Assembly (NCBI GenBank): GCA_964618785.1 | Contig: CAZUCY010000135.1 | Coordinates: forward strand, 1 to 9,528 | Direction of reading: 5' to 3' | Origin: FEN-1297 sp964618785 | Lineage (GTDB): Bacteria; Bacteroidota; Ignavibacteria; Ignavibacteriales; Ignavibacteriaceae | DNA: 9,528 nucleotides | Part shown: positions 1-8,990 of the stretch, one piece after another | How the letters are laid out: each line of letters begins with the position of its first letter | Position numbering within the stretch: the stretch's first letter is position 1 | Notes under the pieces: generated by a model | Told to the model about the DNA's origin: nothing | The model's database searches: none | Seen by the model: the letters and a program-made list of their open reading frames with translations, nothing else | Made by a program: the position numbers and the translations under genes

Positions 1-68
1 TCTATTTGTATTTATCAAACAAAATAATAAATTAACAGCAAAATTATTACTAATATTTCAGCTTAAAA

Positions 69-1733
69 ATGAAAAACTATCGTCTTATCTCAATATTGCA
101 ATTAATAATAATTTTATTATTCATCAGCGGATGCCAAAATAAATCTTCAGAAAAATCAGCCCGCATTATTTGCGCAATCAATTCTGATTTGGTATCACTA
201 AATCCTCTTTTCGCATTCAGCGATAACGAAGGCAATATTTCCGAACTTCTTTATGCCAGTCTTGTTCAGCATGATTGGGATGATAAAAAAGGCGATATGG
301 AAACATCTCCTATGCTTGCAAAAAGCTGGGAATGGAGCAGAGATTCTTCATCAATAACAATTAATTTGCGGGATGATGTAAAATGGTCCGACGGACAGCA
401 GTTTACAGCAAATGATGTTGTTTTTACATTTGATGCTTATTCCGATCCGCTTGTCCAGAGTAAGCTTTATGGTACATTTAAGAACTTTTACGTTGACTCT
501 GCTTTGCACATAGATTTGAAAAAAACTTTTATAGTTAAGAACCCCTTTGGCATTATAATCAATTTTAAGAAAAATAGCGCCCCTACTTTCTATGATATTG
601 ACTTCCCTATTATACCGGAACACGTTTTTAAAAATATTTATCGCAAAGATTTAGTCACCGCCGAAAAGGAATTAAAGCCGGTAACCGACGGCGCTTTTTC
701 ACTTTTTGAATGGAATAAGAATCAGTCATTAATTCTGAAGGCTGATAAGAAATCATTTTTATATAAAGATGGAAATGTTTCTGAGTTAATATTTAAAATA
801 GTTCCGGATTATAATTCAGAACTTACTCAATTGAAAAAAGGCGAAATTGACCTTATGCAGGATATTAAAGCCGACGATTGTACCGCTCTTTTAAAAATTA
901 ATAACCTCAATATCATCGCAATAAAAGGTCGGGAGTATGATTATGCCGGCTGGAATAATATTGACCCTGATGTTTATAAAAAGACAAAACGTGCTGTTCC
1001 CAATAAACTTTTCGGAAATTATGAAATTCGTAAAGCTTTAACCTTCTCAATAAACAGGGGTGAAATAATAAAACAATTCATGGACAATCACGGCGAAGCT
1101 GCCGATGGACCGGTGTCCCCCATATTTAAAGAAGCATTTAATTATGATTTACAGCCTCTCATTTATTCCCCTGATTCAGCTAAAAAGCTTTTGACACAAG
1201 CCGGGTGGAAAGACACCGACAGAAATGGAACTCTCAAGAAAAATGGTCGGGAATTTTCTTTTACGCTTAGTATCCCGGGAGGTAATCCAAGACGTGATTT
1301 TACCGCAGCCTTAATTCAAAATAATCTGCAGGCTGCCGGAATAAAAGTAATAATTGAAAAATTAGAGCCTGAAGTTTTCTTTCAAAAAATGTTCAACAGG
1401 GAGCTGGATGCCTGGGTTGCAGGCTGGACGGTGTCAATCCCTCTCGATTTAAAGTCCTTCTGGTATTCAAAGCTTGAAGATGCACCTCTAAATGTTGTAA
1501 GTTATCAAAATAAAACTATAGATGAACTACTGGAAAAGATTGAGATTTCCCAAAACCGTGATGAGAAAAACGTTCTATACAAAAAGTTGCAGGAAGTAAT
1601 ATACAATGATAATCCTGTTACATTTTTATTTTGGGATGATAAATTAATAGCTTACAATACAAGAATTCATAATATAAACGCCAGCCCGCTTGGAGTCTTT
1701 CATAACTGCCGGAATTGGTTAACTGTTAAATAG
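69..1733 (+). CDS. Peptide ABC transporter substrate-binding lipoprotein (SBP family 5, Opp/Dpp type)
   Basis: This is the extracytoplasmic receptor of a peptide-type ABC importer; it would capture an oligopeptide or similar ligand and deliver it to the two permeases encoded next. Residues 1-21 form a lipoprotein signal peptide with lipobox ISGC, so Cys22 is the likely lipidated residue. The family-5 signature is clear around residues 82-115 (LAKSWEW, then WSDG at 106-109 and FTANDVVFTFDAY). Further family hallmarks are YEIRKAL (from 318) with SINR just after, a GWT segment in the C-terminal lobe, and the late NDNPVTFLFW stretch. The length of 554 aa is normal for the family. The ATG gives a complete signal peptide but has no Shine-Dalgarno sequence. 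The gene leads the operon and ends 7 nt before the permease gene. Ligand specificity cannot be read from sequence: family members bind peptides, nickel, sugars or opines. Family call is secure; peptide as substrate is an inference from family and context. Confidence 0.93.
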   Translation: MKNYRLISILQLIIILLFISGCQNKSSEKSARIICAINSDLVSLNPLFAFSDNEGNISELLYASLVQHDWDDKKGDMETSPMLAKSWEWSRDSSSITINLRDDVKWSDGQQFTANDVVFTFDAYSDPLVQSKLYGTFKNFYVDSALHIDLKKTFIVKNPFGIIINFKKNSAPTFYDIDFPIIPEHVFKNIYRKDLVTAEKELKPVTDGAFSLFEWNKNQSLILKADKKSFLYKDGNVSELIFKIVPDYNSELTQLKKGEIDLMQDIKADDCTALLKINNLNIIAIKGREYDYAGWNNIDPDVYKKTKRAVPNKLFGNYEIRKALTFSINRGEIIKQFMDNHGEAADGPVSPIFKEAFNYDLQPLIYSPDSAKKLLTQAGWKDTDRNGTLKKNGREFSFTLSIPGGNPRRDFTAALIQNNLQAAGIKVIIEKLEPEVFFQKMFNRELDAWVAGWTVSIPLDLKSFWYSKLEDAPLNVVSYQNKTIDELLEKIEISQNRDEKNVLYKKLQEVIYNDNPVTFLFWDDKLIAYNTRIHNINASPLGVFHNCRNWLTVK

Positions 1734-1740
1734 AACCTCT

Positions 1741-2727
1741 ATGAGAAAAGAAATCTTCAAGGTATTGGTAAAAAGGTGTTTCACTTCCATATTAGTTTTA
1801 TTTTTACTTCTGACATTTCTTTTTATATTATTAAGAATTTCTCCGGGCGACCCTTCTTTAAAATTTATATCGCCCGAATTAAGCCCTAAACTTACCGCAC
1901 TTGTAAAGAAGTCGTTTAGCCTTGAAGATTCTTTTTTAACACAGTACAAAACGTTTATTCTTAATCTCAGCAAAGGAGAATTTGGAATATCATATACATA
2001 CAGGGTGCCGGTTGTGCAGGTAATAAAAAGGACTCTTCCCTTCACTATTATTTTTTCTTTAGTAAGTTTTATTATTCAAATTAGCTGCGGGTTTCTTTTA
2101 TCACTTAAAGCGGTAAAAAGGATCAACGGTATAACCGATAGAATTATATCTAAAACAAGCCTTGCCGTTTATGCCATCCCTTCGTTTGTTGCGGGCGTTT
2201 TTTTAATTTACATATTTTCAGAAAAATTAAATGTACTTCCCTCTTCAGGCTTATGCTCATTCGATACCGAATCATATACAACAATTCAAAAATTGTTTGA
2301 TTATGCACAGCATCTTATACTGCCGTTGATTACACTGTCGCTTAACGGTATCGCCGTCTTTTTTAAATACCTTCGGGATAATCTTGAAGAAGTGTATAAT
2401 AAACCTTTTGTAGAATATCTTCGTGCAAACGGTTTCACTGAAAAGGATATAGTCAGGAAACATATTATTCCCAATGCAATTAACCCTTTAATATCTATTG
2501 CGGGCGTAGAACTCGGATTATTATTCGGCGGCGCTTTAATTACTGAAGTAATATTTGCACTTCCGGGCATGGGGCGCTTAACAGTTAATGCAATTTTATC
2601 ACGTGACTATCCGCTTGTAACAGGATGTACTTTTGTCGCCGGTATTTTAGTCATTTTAACAAATCTATGCGCCGATATTATTAAAGCTGTTCTTGATAAA
2701 AGAATTGCGAAAGGAATTTTAAATTAA
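1741..2727 (+). CDS. Peptide ABC transporter permease, DppB/OppB-like
   Basis: An inner-membrane permease subunit that would form half of the translocation channel with the next gene product. It is 328 aa, the usual size for DppB. An N-terminal membrane helix (about residues 12-32) leads into the SPGDP motif typical of this family. A periplasmic segment with the pattern YKTFILNLSKGEFGIS follows, then several hydrophobic helices. The cytoplasmic EAA loop, which contacts the ATPase, is visible at about 226-250 (YLRANG with Gly231, then KHIIPN with His241 and Pro244). The block ITEVIFALPGMGRL comes after it, as in DppB proteins. The gene starts 7 nt after the lipoprotein gene, with no clear ribosome binding site, and its stop codon directly abuts the next ATG, which suggests translational coupling. 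Nothing looks broken. Confidence 0.93.
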   Translation: MRKEIFKVLVKRCFTSILVLFLLLTFLFILLRISPGDPSLKFISPELSPKLTALVKKSFSLEDSFLTQYKTFILNLSKGEFGISYTYRVPVVQVIKRTLPFTIIFSLVSFIIQISCGFLLSLKAVKRINGITDRIISKTSLAVYAIPSFVAGVFLIYIFSEKLNVLPSSGLCSFDTESYTTIQKLFDYAQHLILPLITLSLNGIAVFFKYLRDNLEEVYNKPFVEYLRANGFTEKDIVRKHIIPNAINPLISIAGVELGLLFGGALITEVIFALPGMGRLTVNAILSRDYPLVTGCTFVAGILVILTNLCADIIKAVLDKRIAKGILN

Positions 2728-4011
2728 ATGCTTAACAAATTTAAAATCCGGCAATTAATTCTGGTATTTGCATTTATCTTACTTCTTATAAGATTAAACG
2801 TATTCGTAAATACTTTCCTTATGATTTTACTCTATGCGCAATTATTTATCACCTTGCCGTCATTCGCTTATGCGCAGCTAAATTTTCCTTTTATAGATAT
2901 AATTGCATCTGTTGCTTTATTTGTTATAATTATAATTTATTTACTTACGGCAGGGAAAAGGATAAAACTCTTTCATAGGAATATAGACTTTACATCTTTC
3001 GTAATTGTATTACTTCTTTCATTTTTCTTGTTTGCACCGGTAATAACGGATAAGAATCCGGACTTTCAAAAAGATTTATCGGTAACAAAACTTTTACCTC
3101 CCTTCAGCCGTGTTAAAGTTCTTCATTTAAAGGATGATTATATTAACAGCGATAATATTGTCGATAAATTTGTAAGATTAAAGGATTACGTAATTAAAAA
3201 GTCTTTTGATGAAAGCATTATCTTTATTGACAGTATTTCAACAGGAGACAAATTAGATTATTATCAGGGTGGAACCGCATTTCCAATAGCAAATAATAAA
3301 GTTATATTCAAAAACAATATTCCCTTAATTACAACAAGAACATTCATATTAGGCACAGATGAGTTGGGAAGGGATATATTTACACGCTTAATTTACGGAG
3401 CGCGAATTTCCCTGTTTGTCGGGCTCGGTTCGGTGCTGATTTCAATGCTGCTTGGTTTATTCTTAGGTTTTTTTGCCGGATATTCGGAAGGTTTTGTAGA
3501 TACCGTTTTAAACAGGCTGACCGATATGTTCCTCGCTTTCCCGGTAATATTTTTTATTATCCTTGTAATAGCATTGTTTGGTAATTCTCTTCCGGGTGTA
3601 ATAGTTGTTTTGGGATTTTCCGGGTGGATGAGCTTATTCAAAATTGTCAGAAGTGAAGTAATTTCTATTAAAAATAAAGATTTTTTTGTTTCGGCGCAGC
3701 TTATCGGTTTATCAAATATAAATTTACTTTTGAAGGAAACATTGCCATATATTTTTATTCCTGTTGTAGTAAATTTAGTTTTTCAATATGGAAATATTAT
3801 TTTAGCCGAAGCAGCCTTAAGTTATTTAGGATTGGGGACCGGAAGCAGTTATCCTTCATGGGGATCAATGATTGAAGCAGGACAAAATTATCTATCGCAA
3901 GCCTGGTGGATGATTTTATTCCCAGGCTTGGCATTGTTCTTAGCATTATTTGCCGCAAACAGCCTCGGCAGAAAAATCAGTTCGTATTTTAATCCGCAGT
4001 TAAAAACATGA
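2728..4011 (+). CDS. Peptide ABC transporter permease, DppC/OppC-like, with enlarged N-terminal part
   Basis: This is the second permease of the importer. The core is recognisable: LGTDELGRD at 208-216 followed by IYGARISLFVG, the EAA loop at about 323-340 (AQLIG with Gly327, then Pro340), and the EAALSYLGLG and SYPSWG blocks, with the C-terminal FPGLALFLALFAANSLG stretch. At 427 aa it is much longer than a typical DppC of about 300 aa. Two regions account for this. Three extra hydrophobic segments (about 9-24, 27-47 and 54-74) precede the canonical first helix (about 87-105). The loop between that helix and LGTD is also about 100 residues, rich in charged and polar residues, and probably extracytoplasmic. 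A long loop at this place is also known in YejE-type permeases, but I do not claim orthology. The start abuts the upstream stop codon; the weak AAGGA at 2711-2715 is too far from the start to be convincing. The end overlaps the kinase gene by ATGA. Confidence 0.9.
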   Translation: MLNKFKIRQLILVFAFILLLIRLNVFVNTFLMILLYAQLFITLPSFAYAQLNFPFIDIIASVALFVIIIIYLLTAGKRIKLFHRNIDFTSFVIVLLLSFFLFAPVITDKNPDFQKDLSVTKLLPPFSRVKVLHLKDDYINSDNIVDKFVRLKDYVIKKSFDESIIFIDSISTGDKLDYYQGGTAFPIANNKVIFKNNIPLITTRTFILGTDELGRDIFTRLIYGARISLFVGLGSVLISMLLGLFLGFFAGYSEGFVDTVLNRLTDMFLAFPVIFFIILVIALFGNSLPGVIVVLGFSGWMSLFKIVRSEVISIKNKDFFVSAQLIGLSNINLLLKETLPYIFIPVVVNLVFQYGNIILAEAALSYLGLGTGSSYPSWGSMIEAGQNYLSQAWWMILFPGLALFLALFAANSLGRKISSYFNPQLKT

Positions 4012-7000
4012 TAAATCAAAAATACACGATAAACAAACTTTTGGGCAAAGGAAGAAGCGCTGTTTACCTGTGCGATGATATCTATAGTCCCGGTAAAAGT
4101 ATTGCCATAAAAATTCTTCCCAATAACGTAGATAATACGGAAAAAGAATTATTTAATTATGAATTCTTTACTCTTCGAAAAATTAATCATCCAAACATTG
4201 TAAAAGCTTTGGACACCGGTACCGTTTCCCGGACGGATGAAACCTATAAAGATATTGCACCCGGCAGTAATTTTTTTACGCTCGAATATTTTAACGGTAA
4301 AAACCTGCTGGAATTTGACGGATTAAATAATGAGCATTTATTAAAGGAAGTAATTAAACAGCTTTGTTCTGTCCTTTATTATCTCCATCTGTCAAATTAC
4401 ATTTACTACGATCTTAAACTTGAAAACATCTTAATTTCGATTATTGGCGGGAAACCATTCATAAAATTAATTGATTTGGGATTTGCTCAGCGTACTTTTG
4501 AAAATACTGAAATTGTCATACGGGGAACCCCGGAATATATTGCACCGGAGATTTTAAAAAATGAAAAGCATGATTTCCGGACGGATTTTTATTCTCTCGG
4601 GATAGCGCTGTATCGATTAATTTTCAAAAACTTCCCTTTTGATACCAAGGATAAGCTTAATATATATAAAGCCCATATTGAGCAGGAATTTGATTATCCT
4701 GAGATTAATATTTCTAAAGGAATAATTGATGTAATTAAAAAACTTTTAAAGAAAGACCCGGCTGAACGATATACAAATGCAGTCCAGATACTACGCGATT
4801 TAAATATTGAAATTGACGAAGAACTATTTAAAGATTGGATGCCTGCAAAAGTCTTCGCCGCCAGGAAAGACTGTTTAACAATTTTAAAAACATACATCTT
4901 CGATAAAACCAGCAGGGAAGTGTTCACCGTCAGGGGTTCGGAGGGAGCCGGAAAAACTACTCTTGCCTACAGATTATTTTCCTGTTTAGATAATGCGATA
5001 CTTATTGAGAATGATAATTTTACAAACGGGGCGGATTTTATAAAATCCTTTTTAAATAAGATAATATATAATAATTTTGTTTATTCTAAATTATCTCCCG
5101 GGCTGATTGAGCAAATTGATAAGCTTTATATTGAATTACCGGTGAACCTTGCCGGCGAAATTAAATCTATCATAAATCGCCTTACAACTGAAAGCAGCTT
5201 CGTTCTAATTCTGGATGCCTTTAATAGTTACGAAGAATTTACAATAGAATTATTTAGAAATATTATACCAATTCTTCAGGTTAATAATATTAAGGTTATA
5301 CTTACAGAAAATCCGGACCGGCATAATACTTCCGAGTATATTTCAAACCTTAGAGTACTAAATCTTACGCCTTTTACCGAAGCTCAGTTATCGGAATATT
5401 TAGAAATGAGTTTTGCCCCGTACTTCCCCAAAGAACAACTTAAACAGTTGATTTTATCTTATGCCGATCTAATGCCTGGGAGCTTAGAAAGTTTCTTAAA
5501 AGATCTTATACTGCTTAAGATAATTAAATTTACTTCCGCCGGAATTGAAATAGTAACCGGTAAAAACACCCCTGCCTTGCTTAAAAGCTCGCATGAAGAA
5601 ATTTACAATATCAGGGTAAATAATCTTTCGGAAAATGAATTATACTCTGCACGGTTTATATCTGCTTTTGAAAATTCTCCCGGTTTGAATATCATCGCTA
5701 AATATTTAAAATATTCGGATGATGAAGCTTACAATCTTTTGGATGCGCTTTCCCGCAAGAATATATTGCATAATATAACGTCCGGTTCGAACCCGGTTTT
5801 TACCTCGGAAGGCTTAAAAAAATTTATTTATGCCGGTATAAATGATAAAATAAATTACCATTATACTATTGCCGTATTCTTAAGTAAAAACTACCCGGGA
5901 TATTTCCGGAATGAGCTTGCCCGGCAGTTTGAGCTTGCCGGATGTTATGAAGAAAGCTACAAGGTATTAAAGGATGAATTAATTAACGCTGAAAAAATTT
6001 CCGCTCATTCATTTCAAAAAGACATCCTGCAGCATCTTTTAGCTTTTCCTCTTAGTGAAGAGAACCGGCTAAATGTTGAAATTGAATACTGTAAAGCCCT
6101 TATTAAATTGAATGATTATAAAACTGCTGTAAAACTTGTAAATGAGCTTATCCCCGGTAATGTAAATGAGGCTGCAAGTAACGAATTGCAAATATTAAAA
6201 GCAAACTGCCTTGTTGGATTGGGCAATCTAAATGAAGGTAAAGAATTATTGGAATCATTAATCGCCTCTGTTTCAGAACCACCTAAGCGAATTACTCTTT
6301 TCATGGACCTTGCAAATGTTAACTTCAACTTGAATTATTATGATGAAACAAGTAAGATATGCAATAATTTAATTAAGCTCGGGAATGCCGGCAATGAAAT
6401 ATTAGGCTCAAGCTATCAGCTATTGGGATTGATTTCAATCTATAGGGATAATGATCTTGATTCAGCACTGCAGTTTTTTGAAAAAACAAGTTCTGCTTAT
6501 CAAAAGGAAAACCTTAAATTCAAACATGCGGGCATCCTGATGAATATTGGAAACATTTACAGTATGAAAGGGGATGATGAACATGCGCTGGCTTATTGGA
6601 ATCAATCGCTAAACCTGAACCAATCTATTGGCAATATTCAACAAGAAGCAAAATTGCTGATAAATTTCGGCATATATTATTTTAACTCTTTGGAACTCGA
6701 AAAATCATATGATAATTATACTAAAGCCTACTCAATTTTCAACAGCCTTGGATTAAAAGACGGACAGGGATTGGTGGAATCCAATCTCGGTGAAATATAT
6801 TTACTGATGTGCGATTATCAAAAAGCAATTGAATCATTAAATGATGCAATTAAAATTTTCCGGCAAATTCAAAATAAAGAAGAGGAACTAAATGCCTTTT
6901 TCCTTTTGGGTAAATTATATTTTACGGTTGGAGATTATGAAAAACTTGATCAATTAATAAAAGAATTTGAATTTTCAATGAAGGAAAAACAAGGTGAAAC

Positions 7001-7577
7001 CCATAAAATAAATTATAAATATTTATTAATCTTAAGCAAAATTCCGAACGGAGACCTAAGTGAAATATTGCTATCATTAATAACGATAAGAATGAATTTG
7101 CCTGTTGAAGAAAGAAAGCATGATTATTTTTATTGTACAATGATTATAGTAGATATAATGATTAAATTAAATAGACTTGATGAAGCTGCCGGAGAGCTGT
7201 GTTCGGAAATTCCGGTGGAATTATCAAAGAGTAATAATATATTTAAAGCTGAAAGAAATTATATGTTAGGAGCGATATGTGAACGCAATCCGCTATTGGG
7301 ATCACTTTCATCATTAGATTATTATTTAAATGCTTATGATTTAGCGCTTAATTTTCACGTGACAGAATTGACCCGGAAAATACTTTATGCTCTTTTTAAG
7401 ATTTACAACCATAGAGGTAATTTAAGTAAATCGAGAGAATATGCAAAATATTGTAAAGCATTGATAACATTTATTGCCGGAAATATTACAGACAGCCGGC
7501 TTAGAAACATCTATTTAAATGAAGCGGAAAGAGATAAAGCTTTAAAAGAATTAAATTATTTTGAAGAGCAATTTTAA
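4008..7577 (+). CDS. Ser/Thr protein kinase fused to a STAND-like P-loop ATPase and TPR array (PknK-type architecture)
   Basis: A large cytoplasmic signalling protein of 1189 aa with no evident membrane segment. Residues 1-270 are a eukaryotic-type kinase: Gly-rich loop GKGRSAV (13-19), catalytic Lys35 in AIKIL, probable helix-C Glu52, catalytic segment YYDLKLEN (133-140; Asp135, Lys137, Asn140), metal-binding DLG (156-158), GTPEYIAPE (173-181) and DFYSLG (193-198). The Arg of the usual HRD motif is Tyr134, so it is a non-RD kinase, but the catalytic residues are present. A second nucleotide-binding module follows, with VFAARKD at 282-288, Walker A GSEGAGKTT (310-318) and a probable Walker B VLILDAF (399-405). 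From about residue 640 the protein is helical with tetratricopeptide-like repeats, clearest at about 795-990. Kinase-ATPase-TPR proteins such as PknK integrate protein or ligand binding into signalling. Its ATG overlaps the permease stop (ATGA) and the activator gene starts 3 nt after it, so the activator is the natural candidate partner; that link is inferred. Confidence 0.9.
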   Translation: MINQKYTINKLLGKGRSAVYLCDDIYSPGKSIAIKILPNNVDNTEKELFNYEFFTLRKINHPNIVKALDTGTVSRTDETYKDIAPGSNFFTLEYFNGKNLLEFDGLNNEHLLKEVIKQLCSVLYYLHLSNYIYYDLKLENILISIIGGKPFIKLIDLGFAQRTFENTEIVIRGTPEYIAPEILKNEKHDFRTDFYSLGIALYRLIFKNFPFDTKDKLNIYKAHIEQEFDYPEINISKGIIDVIKKLLKKDPAERYTNAVQILRDLNIEIDEELFKDWMPAKVFAARKDCLTILKTYIFDKTSREVFTVRGSEGAGKTTLAYRLFSCLDNAILIENDNFTNGADFIKSFLNKIIYNNFVYSKLSPGLIEQIDKLYIELPVNLAGEIKSIINRLTTESSFVLILDAFNSYEEFTIELFRNIIPILQVNNIKVILTENPDRHNTSEYISNLRVLNLTPFTEAQLSEYLEMSFAPYFPKEQLKQLILSYADLMPGSLESFLKDLILLKIIKFTSAGIEIVTGKNTPALLKSSHEEIYNIRVNNLSENELYSARFISAFENSPGLNIIAKYLKYSDDEAYNLLDALSRKNILHNITSGSNPVFTSEGLKKFIYAGINDKINYHYTIAVFLSKNYPGYFRNELARQFELAGCYEESYKVLKDELINAEKISAHSFQKDILQHLLAFPLSEENRLNVEIEYCKALIKLNDYKTAVKLVNELIPGNVNEAASNELQILKANCLVGLGNLNEGKELLESLIASVSEPPKRITLFMDLANVNFNLNYYDETSKICNNLIKLGNAGNEILGSSYQLLGLISIYRDNDLDSALQFFEKTSSAYQKENLKFKHAGILMNIGNIYSMKGDDEHALAYWNQSLNLNQSIGNIQQEAKLLINFGIYYFNSLELEKSYDNYTKAYSIFNSLGLKDGQGLVESNLGEIYLLMCDYQKAIESLNDAIKIFRQIQNKEEELNAFFLLGKLYFTVGDYEKLDQLIKEFEFSMKEKQGETHKINYKYLLILSKIPNGDLSEILLSLITIRMNLPVEERKHDYFYCTMIIVDIMIKLNRLDEAAGELCSEIPVELSKSNNIFKAERNYMLGAICERNPLLGSLSSLDYYLNAYDLALNFHVTELTRKILYALFKIYNHRGNLSKSREYAKYCKALITFIAGNITDSRLRNIYLNEAERDKALKELNYFEEQF

Positions 7578-7580
7578 GCA

Positions 7581-8951
7581 ATGGGGAAGAAACGAATAAT
7601 AATAAAAGTCTATTCAGATACGAAAGATGTTTCATCCATTCATTCTGCAATTAAGCAATTAGAGTTAAAAAATCTGCCGGTTTATCCTTCTTATGCTCAA
7701 AGATTTGCGATAGCTCCCGATTCAATTATAATTCTTCAGATCAATAGCATAGAATCAAAATTCTTAACAAGGCTGCTAAAAATTAGGAATAGTATTAAAA
7801 ACAAAATTATTTTTATTGTCCCCGACAATAATGCATTACTTGTGAGCGCACTTGCTAAGCTCGGTTTTACGGATATTTTTATTTTCCCGTATGAGCTGTA
7901 TATGTTCATTTCCTACCTTGAGGAAATATTAATTAATAATACCTATTTAACCACAGCTTATATTCCAGGAGGTACCGAGGAAGGAATATATGATTTCAAA
8001 TCAATTATCGGCAATTCAAAAAACTTTTTAAGAACTATCTACATAGCAAAAAAAGTTGCGGCAAATAAAGACGTAAATATTCTAATCAGGGGAGAGACCG
8101 GAACCGGCAAAGGCTTAATTGCCAGAGCTATTCATTACAGCAATAAAGATATTACGGGACCTTTTGTAGATATTGTCTGTTCTTCAATCCCGGAGAATTT
8201 ACTTGAATCGGAATTGTTCGGATATGAACCCGGAGCATTTACAAATGCTAAGAACAGGAAAATCGGTTTATTTGAACTTGCAGAAAAAGGGACTTTGTTT
8301 CTTGATGAAATCGGAGATCTAAGTTTAAACATTCAAAAAAAACTTCTACGCGCAATAGATAAAAAATTAATCCGGCATCTTGGCGGTATAACAGACATAC
8401 CTATTAATACAAGAATTATTTCCGCTACTCAAATGAACTTAGAAGAGTTGATTGAAAAAAATATTTTCCGTGCAGATTTATATCATCGTTTAAATACCGT
8501 AAATATTGATATCCCGCCTTTAAGAAAGAGAGAAGGAGATGCATTACTTCTGGCAGATCATTTTATTAATGAATTTAAAATCCAGTTTGATAAGAATATT
8601 GAAAAAATAAATGCCGAGGCAAAGGATTTTATTAGTAATTATTACTGGCCTGGTAATGTGAGGGAAATCAGAAATGCGATAGAAAGGGCTGTTTTATTAA
8701 CCGAAACTAATATAATTAAATTTCAAGATCTCTCACATCTCCTGAAAGCGAAGGAAATATTAAAAAATGACGATATCTTTTATTACCCCGATCAAATCCG
8801 CTTAAATATTTATTTTGCTAAACAGAATATGCGAGAATTAAATAAAGTTTATGCAGAAGAAGTCTTAAAAAAAACTAATGGGAATAAATCAATAGCAAGC
8901 AGACTTTTAAAAATATCCCGCCCGAAATTAGATAGACTGCTAAACAAATAA
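7581..8951 (+). CDS. Sigma-54-dependent transcriptional activator (bEBP) with degenerate receiver-like domain
   Basis: A 456-aa enhancer-binding protein that would use ATP hydrolysis to open sigma-54 promoter complexes. The central AAA+ domain (about 138-375) has Walker A GETGTGKG (171-178), ELFGYEPGAFTNA with the sigma-54-contact loop at 218-223, Walker B LFLDE (239-243), and the arginine-finger region FRADLYHRLN (296-305). The WPGNVREIRNA segment follows. The C-terminus (about 415-456) is a Fis-type helix-turn-helix ending in GNKSIASRLLKISRPKLDRLL. Residues 1-120 have alternating beta/alpha character like a response-regulator receiver, but the strand that should carry the phospho-acceptor Asp reads IIILQIN and the usual Lys before the conserved Pro is absent (IFPYE). 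Aspartyl phosphorylation is therefore unlikely. The loop reads GAFTNA rather than the consensus GAFTGA. It begins 3 nt after the kinase gene and lies directly upstream of a sigma-54 promoter, its most likely target. Confidence 0.95.
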   Translation: MGKKRIIIKVYSDTKDVSSIHSAIKQLELKNLPVYPSYAQRFAIAPDSIIILQINSIESKFLTRLLKIRNSIKNKIIFIVPDNNALLVSALAKLGFTDIFIFPYELYMFISYLEEILINNTYLTTAYIPGGTEEGIYDFKSIIGNSKNFLRTIYIAKKVAANKDVNILIRGETGTGKGLIARAIHYSNKDITGPFVDIVCSSIPENLLESELFGYEPGAFTNAKNRKIGLFELAEKGTLFLDEIGDLSLNIQKKLLRAIDKKLIRHLGGITDIPINTRIISATQMNLEELIEKNIFRADLYHRLNTVNIDIPPLRKREGDALLLADHFINEFKIQFDKNIEKINAEAKDFISNYYWPGNVREIRNAIERAVLLTETNIIKFQDLSHLLKAKEILKNDDIFYYPDQIRLNIYFAKQNMRELNKVYAEEVLKKTNGNKSIASRLLKISRPKLDRLLNK

Positions 8952-8990
8952 TATTTTCTTTCGATAATTATGAAAATAGGATATTGATAT

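Noticed and set aside
1..68. Promoter upstream of the lipoprotein gene
   Set aside because: The 68 visible bases are AT-rich with no convincing -24/-12, -35/-10 or Bacteroidota-type -33/-7 element; the promoter may lie outside the window.
351..623. Antisense open frames opposite the main genes (for example 351-623, 1719-2045, 3393-3641 on the minus strand)
   Set aside because: They lie wholly or largely within strongly supported genes, have no recognisable domains or start signals, and read as reverse-frame shadows.
7581..7940. Canonical two-component receiver domain in the activator
   Set aside because: The acceptor Asp and the conserved Lys are absent in the expected strands, so it is at most a pseudo-receiver.
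8952..8978. Hairpin TATTTTC/GAAAATA just after the activator gene as an intrinsic terminator
   Set aside because: The 7-bp stem is almost entirely A-T with a 13-nt loop and no following T run, so it is too weak to call.
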